A DNA stretch of 64,000 bases from Shimia sp039969785 (GCF_039969785.1 NZ_JBDVNC010000016.1:1-64000), one strand, 5' to 3'. Positions 53,003-63,693 are shown, counted from the stretch's first letter. The notes: generated by a model from the sequence alone, not told the origin. Made by a program: numbers and translations.

Positions 53003-53215
53003 TATTCTCCTATCAAGTTAAAACAACACGCTCAGTCCAGCACAAATCCTGCCATCTGTCACGCCCGGAGTACGAAGAATTTGTAGCAGCAGTGGAATTC
53101 CGCCAATGCGTTTTGCCGCGGTCGTGGGCCTGTTCGAAAATTGAAATTTCAACCCCCCGGAATCGCTGCATTATTCTGGTACTCCGCGAGAGCACGCCCA
53201 CATTTTCCCGCGATA
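53003..53215. other. Intergenic stretch, no gene seen
   Basis: 213 bases between YdcH and the methyltransferase stop. No RNA gene, hairpin or repeat was recognised. Confidence 0.35.
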
Positions 53216-53971
53216 TCAGCGTGGAAAATCCAACGGCGACCCATGGCGTAAAACCGCCCGAATCCGGGGCGTATAGCTTTCTTTGTCGCTATCATGCGTC
53301 AGACCGTCATGCATCAATACCGGCGCATGAAGGCGAAAAGCAGCCCGCCCGCCCTTGCGCGCACGCACGATCACAAGTCCCGGATCACGTCCAATGCGCG
53401 GCTGAAGCGGCAGCACCTGAAGCGATCCTAGCCGACGGCTGATGCCAGACAGCAAATCCGGCAACCGTTCGGCTCTGTGAATGAAACTGGCATAGCCTTT
53501 GGGGGCAAGTCGCCGGGATGCCACATCAATCCATGTATCCAGCGCGGTATCTTCGCCCATCGCCACTTCGCGCCCGGCATCACGTGCGGCGGTGCTGCTG
53601 TCGCGATCAAAGTAGGGCGGGTTGGCAATGACATGATCAAACCGCTTCTGGCGCAGATCATCGGGCAAATGCGCCAGATCAGCCTGTACGATGGTGGCGT
53701 CAATCCCGTTGTCGCGCGCATTCTGAACGGCCAGTTCGGCATAGGCGGGCTGCATTTCGACCCCGGTCAGATCCACCCCCGTCACCCGGACGCTCAGACA
53801 AAATAGTGCTGTCCCAACACCGCAGCCCAATTCCAGTACAGACTGCCCGGATTTCGCAGGCACGGACGCAGCCAGCAAAACAGGGTCGACACCCGCGCGG
53901 TATCCGTCTGTAGGCTGGCGCAGGCTTAACCGTCCGCCCAAAAAGTCGTTTTTCGTGGTGTTGTGGATCAC
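53216..53971 (-). CDS. TrmN6-like tRNA1(Val) N6-adenine methyltransferase
   Basis: 251 residues. SAM motif VLELGCGVGTALFCLS, catalytic NPPYFD (N-P-P-Y), and an N-terminal QPTDGYRAGVDPVLLAA typical of the YfiC/TrmN6 group. Methylates A37 of tRNA1(Val) in relatives. Start overlaps the DUF2007 stop by 4 bases. Confidence 0.85.
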   Translation of the reverse strand: MIHNTTKNDFLGGRLSLRQPTDGYRAGVDPVLLAASVPAKSGQSVLELGCGVGTALFCLSVRVTGVDLTGVEMQPAYAELAVQNARDNGIDATIVQADLAHLPDDLRQKRFDHVIANPPYFDRDSSTAARDAGREVAMGEDTALDTWIDVASRRLAPKGYASFIHRAERLPDLLSGISRRLGSLQVLPLQPRIGRDPGLVIVRARKGGRAAFRLHAPVLMHDGLTHDSDKESYTPRIRAVLRHGSPLDFPR

Positions 53972-54189
53972 ACAGACCGCCCCAACGCGATGTCATTGTC
54001 CAGCATGACACGTTCGGCCGCATCCAATTCACCAGACCGCACCATCAGGCGACGCGGCAATATGCCAATCGATCCTTCCAGCACGCTCATATTTACGTCC
54101 ATTTCAAAGCAGTCTATACCCTCTCCCCGAAGCAGGGCTGTGGCAAAGGCAATGATCGTCGGGTCGTTACTGCGCAAAAGCTCTCTCAT
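53968..54189 (-). CDS. DUF2007 protein
   Basis: 73 residues from ATG 54189. MRELLRSNDPTIIAFATALLRGEGIDCFEMDVNMSVLEGSIG matches the ferredoxin-like DUF2007 fold (PII-like signal protein-type). Function unknown. First gene of a pair with the methyltransferase. Confidence 0.82.
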   Translation of the reverse strand: MRELLRSNDPTIIAFATALLRGEGIDCFEMDVNMSVLEGSIGILPRRLMVRSGELDAAERVMLDNDIALGRSV

Positions 54190-54247
54190 AACAGGGATGT
54201 AAGAACAGCGGGCGGCAATTGTCGACCCCTCTGACGGGAACTTGACC

Positions 54248-55249
54248 ATGAGTCTGGATATTGCCGCAAACAAACCGCACGAAGCTTTGGCTGCGCTGCT
54301 ACGCGATGAAATGACGGCGGTGAACGCGCTGATACAAGAGCGTATGGAATCCCGTCACGCACCGCGCATTCCCGAAGTGACCGCGCACCTTGTCGGCGCT
54401 GGCGGCAAAAGGCTGCGCCCGATGCTGACATTGGCGGCGGCGCGGTTATGTGGCTATGACGGGCCGTATCATGTGCATCTGGCGGCGACGGTCGAATTTA
54501 TTCACACCGCCACGCTGCTGCATGACGATGTGGTTGATGAAAGCGCGCAACGGCGGGGCCGCCCCACTGCAAACCTGCTCTGGGACAATAAATCTTCGGT
54601 TCTGGTTGGGGATTACCTGTTTTCCCGCAGCTTTCAGCTGATGACAGAAACCGGCTCACTCGATGTACTGCGCATTCTGTCCAATGCCTCGGCGACGATT
54701 GCCGAAGGCGAAGTGCTGCAACTGAGCGCGGCCAGCGATCTACGCACGGATGAAGATGTCTATCTGCAAGTTGTCCGCGGCAAAACAGCCGCGCTGTTTT
54801 CAGCGGCGACCGAAGTGGGCGGCGTGATTGCAGATGCCGACCCGACACATGTGCAGGCGTTGTTTGAGTATGGCGACGCGCTGGGGATTGCGTTTCAGAT
54901 TGCCGACGACCTGTTGGATTATCAGGGCGATGCAAAATCCACAGGCAAGAATGTCGGGGATGATTTCCGCGAACGCAAGCTGACCCTGCCGGTGATCAAG
55001 GCCGTGGCGCAGGCCACCGAAGAAGAGCGTGCCTTTTGGGTGCGCACCATCGAAAAGGGACGTCAGGAAGACGGCGACCTTGAGCATGCGCTGGCGTTGA
55101 TGAACACATATGGCACTTTGGAGGCAACACGTCAGGACGCGCTGGTCTGGGCCAACAAAGCCAAGGCGGCCATTGCCACACTGCCTGAGCATGACATTCG
55201 TGGATTACTGAGCGATATTGCCGATTACGTGGTCGCCCGTCTGAACTGA
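54248..55249 (+). CDS. ispB: Polyprenyl diphosphate synthase (octa/decaprenyl)
   Basis: 333 residues. First Asp-rich motif at Asp93, Asp94, Asp97 (LLHDDVVDES), second at 220-224 (ADDLLDYQGD), with GGKRLRP and FQIAD. Elongates farnesyl diphosphate to the ubiquinone side chain. Divergent from DUF2007. The exact chain length cannot be read from sequence. Confidence 0.92.
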   Translation: MSLDIAANKPHEALAALLRDEMTAVNALIQERMESRHAPRIPEVTAHLVGAGGKRLRPMLTLAAARLCGYDGPYHVHLAATVEFIHTATLLHDDVVDESAQRRGRPTANLLWDNKSSVLVGDYLFSRSFQLMTETGSLDVLRILSNASATIAEGEVLQLSAASDLRTDEDVYLQVVRGKTAALFSAATEVGGVIADADPTHVQALFEYGDALGIAFQIADDLLDYQGDAKSTGKNVGDDFRERKLTLPVIKAVAQATEEERAFWVRTIEKGRQEDGDLEHALALMNTYGTLEATRQDALVWANKAKAAIATLPEHDIRGLLSDIADYVVARLN

Positions 55250-55254
55250 TCCGC

Positions 55255-55331
55255 ATTTGGGGGCGCTGCCCCCCAACTTTGAAAACCACAGGTTTTCCAA
55301 GCTCCCCCCGGAGTATTTTGGGCAAAATGAA
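55255..55331. repeat. Dispersed intergenic element, copy B
   Basis: Hairpin GGGGGCGCTGCCCCC, then GAAAACCACAGGTTTTC (a second hairpin), then GCTCCCCCCGGAGTATTTT and GGCAAAATGAAG. This is copy A (18285-18363) in reverse, with the same order of hairpin and block. Confidence 0.7.
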
Positions 55332-55333
55332 GA

Positions 55334-56146
55334 TCAGGACAGGGTGCAGGCCTGTGTCCACCACTCCGGATGCGCGGATTTGAGGTTTTGTGCGCTGGCC
55401 GCAGCGGCGGCGGCGGTGTCAAACAGCGCAAAGCAGGTCGCGCCTGATCCGGACATGCGCGCAATCAGCGCGCCTTGTTGGTTTGACAGCGTTGCAAGCA
55501 CGCCGGAGATGACTGGTTGCTGCAGTTGCGCGGGTGTTTGCAGGTCGTTGCGCTGTGTGGCGAGCCACGCCGCGATATCTGCCGCTGTTGTCAGTTGCGG
55601 AATGGTCGCAGGCATCGCGGGATGGGTTTTGGCTTTCAGCGCTTTGAACACCTGAGGTGTGGGCACAGCAACGCCGGGATTGACCAAAACCGCGTTGAGC
55701 GACGGCCAGCCTTGCAGCGCTGTCACCTGTTCTCCGATCCCCTGCATACGCGCGCTGTGCCCGGCCATGCACACCGGGATATCCGCACCCAGCGCAAGCG
55801 CCTGATCTGTGTCGTCAGTTTTAAGCGCGCGCAAAATGGCGGCGGCATCAGATGAGCCACCGCCGATCCCGGCGCCGTGGGGCAAGTTTTTCTCAAGACG
55901 GATTTGCCCGCACCACCTAGCACTCCGGGCTGCGCGCCAGACGAGGTTTGAGGCATCTGTCGGCACACCCAGCGCAAAAGGGCCGGTTATCTCAAGACCC
56001 ATCTGCGCGCCCGGTGTCAGCCAGAGCCGATCCCCGAAATCTGCAAACATCACCAGCGAATCAAGCAGATGATAGCCATCGACGCGCTGGCCGGTCACGT
56101 GCAGGGTCAGATTGATCTTGGCCGGGGCAAATGCCTCAACCGTCAT
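55334..56146 (-). CDS. ispE: 4-diphosphocytidyl-2-C-methyl-D-erythritol kinase
   Basis: 270 residues. GHMP kinase motifs: APAKINLTLHVTGQRVDGYHLLDSL start and LPHGAGIGGGSSDAAAILRAL. MEP pathway of isoprenoid synthesis. Starts inside the end of the TPR gene (11-base overlap), so the two are coupled. Pairs well with the nearby ispB. Confidence 0.94.
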   Translation of the reverse strand: MTVEAFAPAKINLTLHVTGQRVDGYHLLDSLVMFADFGDRLWLTPGAQMGLEITGPFALGVPTDASNLVWRAARSARWCGQIRLEKNLPHGAGIGGGSSDAAAILRALKTDDTDQALALGADIPVCMAGHSARMQGIGEQVTALQGWPSLNAVLVNPGVAVPTPQVFKALKAKTHPAMPATIPQLTTAADIAAWLATQRNDLQTPAQLQQPVISGVLATLSNQQGALIARMSGSGATCFALFDTAAAAAASAQNLKSAHPEWWTQACTLS

Positions 56147-57845
56147 TGGCCACCTTCAGAGCTTCGGCGCCCTCTTCGCTGAGCACCGCGTCCAGCCCCA
56201 CATCCAGTTTACGGCGGATGCGATCCGGTTTGGCTTCGGCCTCGCTTTCTTCGTCGACAAAGCTGAGCGCCCGACGCCATTGAAACTGTGCCTCCAGATG
56301 CCGCCCAACGGCCCAGTAGACATCCCCCAGATGGTCATTCACCACCGGATCCACCGGCATCAGCTCGGTTGCGCGTTCCATATGGCCGACCGCCTCGTGA
56401 TAGCGGCCCAGCCGGAACAGTACCCAGCCCAGCGAATCCACGATATAGCCACTGTCCGGGCGGGCGGCGACGGCGCGTTGGATCATATCCAGCGCCTCGT
56501 CCAGCTTAGTCTGTTTTTCGACCAACGAATAGCCGAGGTAATTCAGCACCTGCGGTTGTTCTGGGTTCAGCTCCAGCGCCTTGCGAAAATCGGATTCGGC
56601 TTTTTCCCAATCTTCCAGACGCTCATGCGAAATTCCGCGCGCGTAATAGATAAACCACTGCCGCTGTTCCTGGCCTTCATAGAGCGCCAGCGCCTTGTCG
56701 TAAGCTGTCACAGCACCTGCAAAATCTCGTTCCTGACGCAACAGATCACCCAGCGCGGTGTGCACCACAGGCAGGTCAGAATGGCTGCGTGACAGTTGAT
56801 GCAACACTTCGATGGCGGCGTCCATCTTGCCCGACTGGCGCAACGCCTCGGCGCGCCCCAGCTCTGCGGCATGGAAGGACGGATGGTCCGCGGGGACACG
56901 TTTCAACGTCTTTGTCGCCAGCTCGTAGCGGCCCAGAATTTCCAGCAATTCCGCCGTCAGCAATATCGCTTCTGTGTGTTCGGGGCGCAGGAATTCCGCC
57001 ACCCGGGTGTATAGCAACGTATAGTCGGCGTTGGCTTCGTTCTGCAACGCGCTGCCCAGAGAATAAAACACCTCGGCCACGCCGTCAGAGGCATCCGATA
57101 CATGGGTAAACGGCAGCATTTCTCCTGCGTTTAGCCGCGTGTGCATATCGCGCAGGAACGGATCCAGATCAGACCCAAATGCCTCATCCATACGGGCAAT
57201 TGCATCAGCATTGCGATCCAGTTGGCTCAGAATTTCCAGATGTGCCAGAACGCCACGCCGGGTCATCTGAACACCGTGCAGGTCGTCATTGGCATATATC
57301 GCCTCGGCGCCTTCAAAATCCCCGACCGAGGCCAGTGCCAGCGCCTTGTGGTAATTGGCAAATCCGGCAAGTCCCGGCTCTTTGGCAACCCCGTCAAACG
57401 CCGACAGCGCCTTGGACATGTCGCCGCGACCAATTTGCGCCCAGGCGGTCATTAAACCATCCACCAGCGGGCCAACCTTACCGTCATCTTCAAGCCGCTC
57501 CAGCAGTTCGGAATAGGCACCATCGCGCACCAGCCCTGCAGCAATCACCATATTTGCCAACTGGCTGCTCAACCCGTCGGCATCCATCTTGCGGGCCACG
57601 GGCAGCGCCCGGTCAATTTCGCCCAGCGACAGATACGCCAGCACCGCATTTTCCAGCAGGACCGGATTGCCGGGATCACGCATCAGAGCGACCCCGTAAT
57701 AGCGCGCAGCAGCAGCGAAATCGCTGTTGATCGTGGCCTGACGTGCGGCGAGATAAGACCCGGAAAGACCATCGGCCTGCACAGGAAGCGATACCGCTGC
57801 CAACAAAACAGACAGGGTCGCGGAACGGAAAAATGGATTGGCCAC
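56136..57845 (-). CDS. Secreted TPR repeat protein
   Basis: 569 residues, signal peptide MANPFFRSATLSVLLAAVSLPVQA, followed by many TPR helices (for example YYARGISHERLEDWEKAESDFRKALELNPEQPQVLNYLGYSLVEK). Likely periplasmic or outer-membrane-associated scaffold. Coupled to ispE downstream; role unknown. Confidence 0.88.
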   Translation of the reverse strand: MANPFFRSATLSVLLAAVSLPVQADGLSGSYLAARQATINSDFAAAARYYGVALMRDPGNPVLLENAVLAYLSLGEIDRALPVARKMDADGLSSQLANMVIAAGLVRDGAYSELLERLEDDGKVGPLVDGLMTAWAQIGRGDMSKALSAFDGVAKEPGLAGFANYHKALALASVGDFEGAEAIYANDDLHGVQMTRRGVLAHLEILSQLDRNADAIARMDEAFGSDLDPFLRDMHTRLNAGEMLPFTHVSDASDGVAEVFYSLGSALQNEANADYTLLYTRVAEFLRPEHTEAILLTAELLEILGRYELATKTLKRVPADHPSFHAAELGRAEALRQSGKMDAAIEVLHQLSRSHSDLPVVHTALGDLLRQERDFAGAVTAYDKALALYEGQEQRQWFIYYARGISHERLEDWEKAESDFRKALELNPEQPQVLNYLGYSLVEKQTKLDEALDMIQRAVAARPDSGYIVDSLGWVLFRLGRYHEAVGHMERATELMPVDPVVNDHLGDVYWAVGRHLEAQFQWRRALSFVDEESEAEAKPDRIRRKLDVGLDAVLSEEGAEALKVANDG

Positions 57846-57965
57846 AAAAGGCTCCTCGGCTCAGATTACCCCGGAAAGGTAATGCGCGCCTTGCAGAACC
57901 GCAATGGGGCGACCACTGGTCGCCCCGGAATTGGCACAAAACTGACCACGATCCCGTGAGATCGG

Positions 57966-59615
57966 TCACATATTCGGATAATTCGGCCCGTCGCCACCCT
58001 GTGGTGTGACCCATGTGATGTTCTGGCTTGGGTCTTTGATGTCACAGGTCTTGCAATGCACGCAGTTCTGGAAATTCACCACAAACCGGGCGTCTTTGCC
58101 CTCTTCCTCGACAACTTCATAAACCCCGGCCGGACAATACCGCTGTGCGGGTTCGCCGTATTTTGGCAGGTTCACACCAATCGGTACGTTTTCATCTGCC
58201 AGCTGCAAATGGCAAGGCTGGCTCTCTTCGTGATTGGTCATCGCAAACGACACATTGGTCAAACGGTCAAACGACAGCTTACCATCGGGCTTGGGATAAT
58301 CGATCGGCTTGTGCTGATCCGCAGGTTCGGTGGCCTCGGCGTCGTTTTTGCCATGACCCAGCGTGCCAAACAGCGAAAAGCCCAAAGTATTGGTCCACAT
58401 GTCCAGCCCGCCCAGAACCAGCGACGGCAGCAGGCCCCATTTTGACCACATCGGTTTAACGTTGCGCACTTTCTTCAGGTCAGCGCCAATGGCACCAGAA
58501 CGCACGTCTTCCTCATAGGCGCTCAGCTCATCGCCGGACCGGTCCGCCTGGATCGCGTCAAACGCCGCTTCAGCAGCAGCCTTGCCTGACAACATGGCGT
58601 TGTGGTTGCCCTTGATGCGCGGCACGTTGACCATGCCCACCGCACAGCCCAGCAACGCCACACCGGGCGCAACCATCTTGGGCATCGACTGATATCCACC
58701 TTCGGTGATGGCGCGCGCGCCGTACGCCACGCGTTTGCCGCCTTTCAACAGGTCTGCCACCATCGGGTGATGCTTGAACCGCTGGAACTCCATATATGGG
58801 AACATATGCGGATTCTTGTAGTTCAGATGCACCACAAAACCGACATAAACCTGATTGTTTTCAAGGTGGTAAATGAACGACCCGCCGCCCGCGTTGGAAT
58901 TCAGCGGCCAACCCATTGTGTGCGTGACAGAGCCCTCTTTGTGTTTGGCGGGGTCGATCTCCCAGATCTCCTTCATGCCAACACCAAATTTCTGAGGCTC
59001 TTTTCCGGCCTGCAGGTCGTATTTCGCGATCACTTCCTTGGACAGTGATCCGCGCACGCCTTCGGACAGGAACACGTACTTACCGTGCAATTCCATACCC
59101 GGCTCTGTGCCTTCGCCAATCGATCCGTCCGGCTCCAGCCCAAATACACCGGCAACCACGCCTTTGACTTCGCCTTTATCGCCAAAAACCAGCTCGGAAC
59201 ACGCCATACCGGGGAATATTTCCACGCCCAGCGCTTCGGCCTGTTCTGCCATCCAGCGGCACACATTGCCCATCGAGACGATATAGTTGCCGTGGTTGTT
59301 CATCAGCGGCGGCATCGGGAAATTGGGGATGCGCAATTCGCCGCCTTCACCCAACATGTAAAACTTGTCTTCCGTGACCGGCGTGTTCAGCGGCGCGCCT
59401 TTTTCCTTCCAGTCCGGGATCAGTGCGTCCAACCCGCTTGGGTCCAGGACGGCTCCCGACAAAATATGCGCGCCCACCTCCGAGCCTTTTTCCAGCACGA
59501 CCACATTCAGGTCTGCGTCCAGCTGTTTCAGGCGGATTGCCGCGCTCAGACCTGCTGGTCCGGCCCCGACAATGACCACATCATATTCCATGGCTTCGCG
59601 TTCGATTTCCGACAT
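57966..59615 (-). CDS. Electron transfer flavoprotein-ubiquinone oxidoreductase
   Basis: 549 residues from ATG 59615 with GGAAGGG. FAD motif VVIVGAGPAGLSAAIRLKQ and C-terminal 4Fe-4S ligands RYCPAGVYE and NCVHCKTCDIKDPSQN. Moves electrons from ETF to ubiquinone in acyl-CoA and amino acid oxidation, at the inner membrane. Single gene. Confidence 0.96.
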   Translation of the reverse strand: MSEIEREAMEYDVVIVGAGPAGLSAAIRLKQLDADLNVVVLEKGSEVGAHILSGAVLDPSGLDALIPDWKEKGAPLNTPVTEDKFYMLGEGGELRIPNFPMPPLMNNHGNYIVSMGNVCRWMAEQAEALGVEIFPGMACSELVFGDKGEVKGVVAGVFGLEPDGSIGEGTEPGMELHGKYVFLSEGVRGSLSKEVIAKYDLQAGKEPQKFGVGMKEIWEIDPAKHKEGSVTHTMGWPLNSNAGGGSFIYHLENNQVYVGFVVHLNYKNPHMFPYMEFQRFKHHPMVADLLKGGKRVAYGARAITEGGYQSMPKMVAPGVALLGCAVGMVNVPRIKGNHNAMLSGKAAAEAAFDAIQADRSGDELSAYEEDVRSGAIGADLKKVRNVKPMWSKWGLLPSLVLGGLDMWTNTLGFSLFGTLGHGKNDAEATEPADQHKPIDYPKPDGKLSFDRLTNVSFAMTNHEESQPCHLQLADENVPIGVNLPKYGEPAQRYCPAGVYEVVEEEGKDARFVVNFQNCVHCKTCDIKDPSQNITWVTPQGGDGPNYPNM

Positions 59616-59867
59616 AGGATTCCCTTCCCGCATCGCTGGCGTAATTATGTTTCGCATCTGCTATCGCGTTCTTGAACAAAACGTCAATCAGAACCCGACG
59701 ACATTTGCGGACAAATCAGGTGTTCGCGCTAGCATTTGACATATTTACGCTTGCAAACCGACCCGTCTCTTGCTTTTGAAAGACGGCTCGGGGCACTCTG
59801 CCTTGGAAACAGATTAACGATCCGCTGCGCCTTTGCAACGCGGCCCACCACCAACGGGACCCAACCC
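59616..59867. promoter_or_regulatory. Divergent control region of ETF-QO and greA
   Basis: 252 bases. A TTGACA occurs at 59737-59742 with no matching -10 at the usual distance, so I do not assign a promoter. The region must carry one in each direction. Confidence 0.3.
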
Positions 59868-60338
59868 ATGGAAAAACTACCAATGACCCGCGCCGGGTAC
59901 ACGGCGCTTGAGGCAGAATTGAAGCAGCTGAAATCGGTTGAACGCCCCGCGATCATCGAAGCGATTGCAACGGCGCGCGAACTTGGCGACCTCAAGGAAA
60001 ACGCGGAATACCATTCCGCCCGCGAAAAGCAGGGATTCATCGAAGGCCGCGTCAAAGAGCTGGAAGCCGTGATTTCGCTGGCCGAGGTGATCGACCCCAA
60101 ATCGCTGTCCGGCACCATCAAATTTGGCGCGACAGTCACGCTGGTTGACGAAGACACTGACGAAGAAAAGACATGGCAGATCGTTGGCGAACACGAAGCC
60201 AATGTCGAAGCCGGGTTGTTGAACATCAAATCCCCCATCGCCCGCGCGCTGATTGGCAAAGACGAAGGCGACAGCGTCGAAGTGCGCACGCCGGGTGGCG
60301 GCAAAAGCTACGAAGTCCTCACTATCTCATTTGTGTAA
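59868..60338 (+). CDS. greA: Transcription elongation factor GreA
   Basis: 156 residues from ATG 59868. N-terminal coiled coil with the functional tip residues (ATARELGDLKENAEYHSAREKQGFIEGRVKELE), and a C-terminal FKBP-like domain (GATVTLVDED...SPIARALIGKDEGDSVEV). Rescues backtracked RNA polymerase. Starts upstream in the same frame look non-coding. Confidence 0.96.
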   Translation: MEKLPMTRAGYTALEAELKQLKSVERPAIIEAIATARELGDLKENAEYHSAREKQGFIEGRVKELEAVISLAEVIDPKSLSGTIKFGATVTLVDEDTDEEKTWQIVGEHEANVEAGLLNIKSPIARALIGKDEGDSVEVRTPGGGKSYEVLTISFV

Positions 60339-60365
60339 CCCGTAACGGTTCAGGCTCTATTTCGC

Positions 60366-61388
60366 ATGACGGACGACAACGACAGCAAGCCCACCCCGCT
60401 GGGCATCTATGACAAGACGGAACAGCCAAAAGTCACCGGTATCGAGGTGATCGCGGTTGCGCTCAGCTTTGTCTGGCTTGCGGGCACGGTGGTGTTCTTT
60501 CTTGTGCTGAAACCCGGCACCGGCGGCGAGGTCGACAATCTGCGATTTATGATGACGCTGCTGGCGATCTTCATGCCGGTGGCAATGATTTGGGTTGCGG
60601 CCACTGCCGCGCGCTCCTCTCGGGTGATGCGCGAAGAAAGTGCGCGCCTTCAGGCCGCCATCGATGCCATGCGGCGCACCTATGTGGCGCAGTCTCAGGG
60701 TTCCGTGCAAACAGGCCAGATCGAACCCTCTGTGGCCAAAAAGCTTGACGAGATTGCCGCGGCCACGCGCAAAACCGAAACCGCGCTGGCGACATTTTCC
60801 AGCTCGCGTGATCACGACACAGGCATTCGCAAAACGCCCGAACCCGAACCCGCCCCGGCGGACGCGGCCGATCAGGGCACGCTGGCACTTGGCACCCCGG
60901 CCGAAGAATTGTCGCCGCCCCTGCCGCGCAATGATTTCATCCGTGCGCTGAACTTCCCGGAGACCGCCGAAGACAAAGAAGGCTTTAACGCGCTGCGCAA
61001 AGCACTGCGCGACCGTCAGGCCTCGGCGCTTATTCAGGCCAGCCAGGATGTGCTGACCCTGCTCAGCCAGGACGGCATTTATATGGACGATCTGCGCCCC
61101 GATCTGGCGCGCCCGGAAATCTGGCGCCGGTTTGCCACCGGAGAACGTGGCCGCGCGATTGCTGCGCTGGGCGGCATCCGCGACCGGTCGTCACTGGCGC
61201 TGGCGGCAGGCCGAATGAAGCAAGACCCGATCTTTCGCGACGCCACCCACCATTTCCTGCGTCGCTTTGACAAAAGCTTTGCCGAATTCGAAGAAACCGC
61301 CACAGATTCCGAAATCGCAGACCTCGCCGACACCCGCACCTCCCGCGCCTTCATGCTGCTGGGCCGCGTGGCAGGGATTTTTGACTAA
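60366..61388 (+). CDS. Conserved membrane protein of unknown function
   Basis: 340 residues: short acidic N-terminus, two membrane helices at ~27-47 and 60-80, a coiled coil (MREESARLQAAIDAMRRTYV), a Pro-rich linker at ~150-175, and a helical C-terminal domain. No family recognised; looks alphaproteobacterial. Follows greA by 27 bases. Confidence 0.72.
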   Translation: MTDDNDSKPTPLGIYDKTEQPKVTGIEVIAVALSFVWLAGTVVFFLVLKPGTGGEVDNLRFMMTLLAIFMPVAMIWVAATAARSSRVMREESARLQAAIDAMRRTYVAQSQGSVQTGQIEPSVAKKLDEIAAATRKTETALATFSSSRDHDTGIRKTPEPEPAPADAADQGTLALGTPAEELSPPLPRNDFIRALNFPETAEDKEGFNALRKALRDRQASALIQASQDVLTLLSQDGIYMDDLRPDLARPEIWRRFATGERGRAIAALGGIRDRSSLALAAGRMKQDPIFRDATHHFLRRFDKSFAEFEETATDSEIADLADTRTSRAFMLLGRVAGIFD

Positions 61389-61579
61389 CTTCTGCGGATT
61401 GGCGCCGCCCGCAAACAGACCCTTCACGCGACAAAACAGCCAGATCTCGATGTCTGAAATACAGGACAATTTGCTCTTTCTCTGCTGCTGCGCCTGTGTG
61501 CCCTGGAGCGTGCGGCTCTCATATAGCAAGCGCGTTCCGAGGCGCATTGGCCGTCAGGCCAATTCTGTGAGGGTCATTT
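61389..61579. other. Intergenic stretch before the IS element
   Basis: 191 bases. TTGGCCGTCAGGCCAA at about 61547-61562 is a perfect palindrome. The left end of the IS element lies here but was not placed. Confidence 0.35.
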
Positions 61580-62193
61580 TCAGGCGACAGCGAGACGAGC
61601 GCGGCTTTGGTTGAGGCGGTAGCTTTCACCGTTCATCTCAAGGATGTTGACGTGATGCGTCAGCCGGTCCAGCAGGGCACCGGTGAGGCGCTCAGTGCCG
61701 AAGGTTTCGGTCCATTCCTCGAAGGGCAGGTTCGATGTGATCAGGGTTGAGCTGCGTTCGTAGCGCTGCGAGATCAATTCGAAGAGCAGCTTGGCGCCGG
61801 TCTTGCTCAGCGGCACGAAGCCCAACTCGTCGATGATCAGCAGCTTGACCTTGGCCAGTTTGCGCTGGAGCTGCAGGAGGCGCTTTTCATCGCGGGCTTC
61901 CATCATCTCGTGCACGAGGGCCGCGGCGGTCACGAAGGCGACCGGCAATCCTTTCTGGCAGGCAGCCAGACCCAGCCCGAGGGCGACATGGGTTTTGCCG
62001 CCTTGATCCGCGGTTCCACCATGCGCCGCTCCCGGTCGATCAGTTCCAGCTCGCTCAGCCGGGCCAAGTAACGCACGTGATCCACGCCTTCAGCGGCACA
62101 GATACGCGCCTGCTTGTCATACTCGCGCAGGAAAGTGGGCAGGCGCAGGGTCTTGAGGTGATGCACGAGCAGCAGTTCCGGAGCGTTCATCAT
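61580..62193 (-). pseudogene. istB: istB, internally deleted
   Basis: The N-terminal part (MMNAPELLLVHHLKTLRLPTFLREY...RRMVEPRIKAAK) is joined near 61995 to a later part beginning THVALGLGLAACQKGLPVAFVT in another frame. Relatives have about 50 residues between, including the Walker A loop GPSGTGK. The rest (LIIDELGFVPLSKTG, ITSNLPFEEW, ERLTGALLDRLTHHVNILEM) is intact. The deletion removes the ATP site. Confidence 0.85.
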
Positions 62194-63693
62194 GCCTCCC
62201 TCCCTGCCAGCAGGCTCATGTAGGACGCGGCAGAGGTGGTGGCGATATTGGTCCTGGGCAGGAAGGGATAGACATCCAGGTCCAGCCTCGGCGGTCGCCG
62301 CTCCACCCGGCACAGGACAAGGTGCTTGATCGCGTCAAAGCTGATCGCCTGCATCCGCAAGGCATCCCTGATTGCCAGGTTCAACACTTCCAACTCGAAG
62401 CGCTCCAGAAGGCGCAGAATCTGAACAAACTCCCGCTTTCCGGCCTTGCCCTGCCGGGCTTCCAGCAATCTCTGGATGTGGCGAAGGCTTCTGGCAGTTC
62501 CCGGTTCTGCAGGGGCGCTACCTGATCGAAAGCCATGATCTTGCGCTCGATCAGGCGCAGATAATGCACCGGATCATACACCATGTCGCCCGTGTCGTAG
62601 GATCGGGGATGACCGGCGACCACCTCGGCGGCGCAGCCGATGACAACACGGGTCACGAAGCCCTTGATCCAGACCTGCGGTGGCCATAGGCGACCGGCAC
62701 CGAGTAATCGTTGCCACGGTAGCGCACCATGGACGTCGACGTGACCTGGCTGCTTTGCAGGTCGCAGGCCTCGAAGGGAGCGCCGGGCAAGCCCCGCATC
62801 GCCGCCAGGTCAGCTTGCAGCCGTTCGCGGATGCTGGCCTTGCGCCCACGCAGAACACCGTCCTGCCGCTTGCAGCATTGCTCTTCCAGATAATCGTTGA
62901 ACGCATCCCAGTCCGGGAATGCCCCGACAGGCACCATGAAGTTCCGCCGCGCATAACCAACTAGACCCTCGACCTTGCCTTCATCGTTACCCTTGCCGGG
63001 ACGGCCATAGCGATCCCGGATCACATAATGCGACAGCATCGCGCTGAACCGCGGTGTCCGCTGTCGGGCGCCGTCCGGCATGATCCTGGCAACCAGGCAT
63101 CGGTCATTGTCATACAGGATCGACTGTGGCACCGCGCCGAAGAATGCGAAGCCATGCACATGCCCGTCAAGCCACGCCTCGGTGGTCGCGGCGGGACAGG
63201 CCTGATCATAGCACGCATCGCTGTGCGGCAGATCAAGGGCAAAGAAGTGCGCTTTCCGCTCGACACACCCGATCACGACAAGCGCTTCACCAAAATCCGC
63301 ATGCGCATGCCCCGCCGGATGCGACAGAGGCACGAACATCTCCTTGCCGGAGCGCTTCCTGACACGCACATAGTCTTTTACAATCGTGTATCCGCCAGCA
63401 AAGCCGCACTCATCGCGCAACCGCTCAAAGATACGCTTTGCGGTGTGGCGCTGTTTGCGTGGCCGGGCCTTGTCTTCGGCAAGCCATTGGTCGATCTGGC
63501 CGGTGAACGCATCCAGCTTCGGGCGCCTGATCGGTGCCGTCCCCCGATACCCGGGCGGCTCCGAATAGGCCAGCATCTTCGCAACACTGTCCCGGCTGAT
63601 GCCAAAATCCCGGGCAATCCGGCGTCCGCTCAAACCATCCTGAAAATGAGCCCGACGCACCTTCAAATACAAATCCACGGTGAATATTCCCAA
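62190..63693 (-). pseudogene. istA: istA transposase, two frameshifts
   Basis: DDE transposase of the IS21 type. Starts MGIFTVDLYLKVRRAHFQDGLSGRRIARDFGISRDSVAKML (helix-turn-helix), with catalytic region HADFGEAL and YDNDR. The frame shifts near 62675 (after VAYGHR) and near 62480 (after PEAFAT), each explained by one lost base; the third part ends SYMSLLAGREA. Length and order fit an otherwise full IstA. Confidence 0.88.

Noticed and set aside
59737..59742. TTGACA as a -35 for greA
   Set aside because: No -10 hexamer at 16-19 bases.
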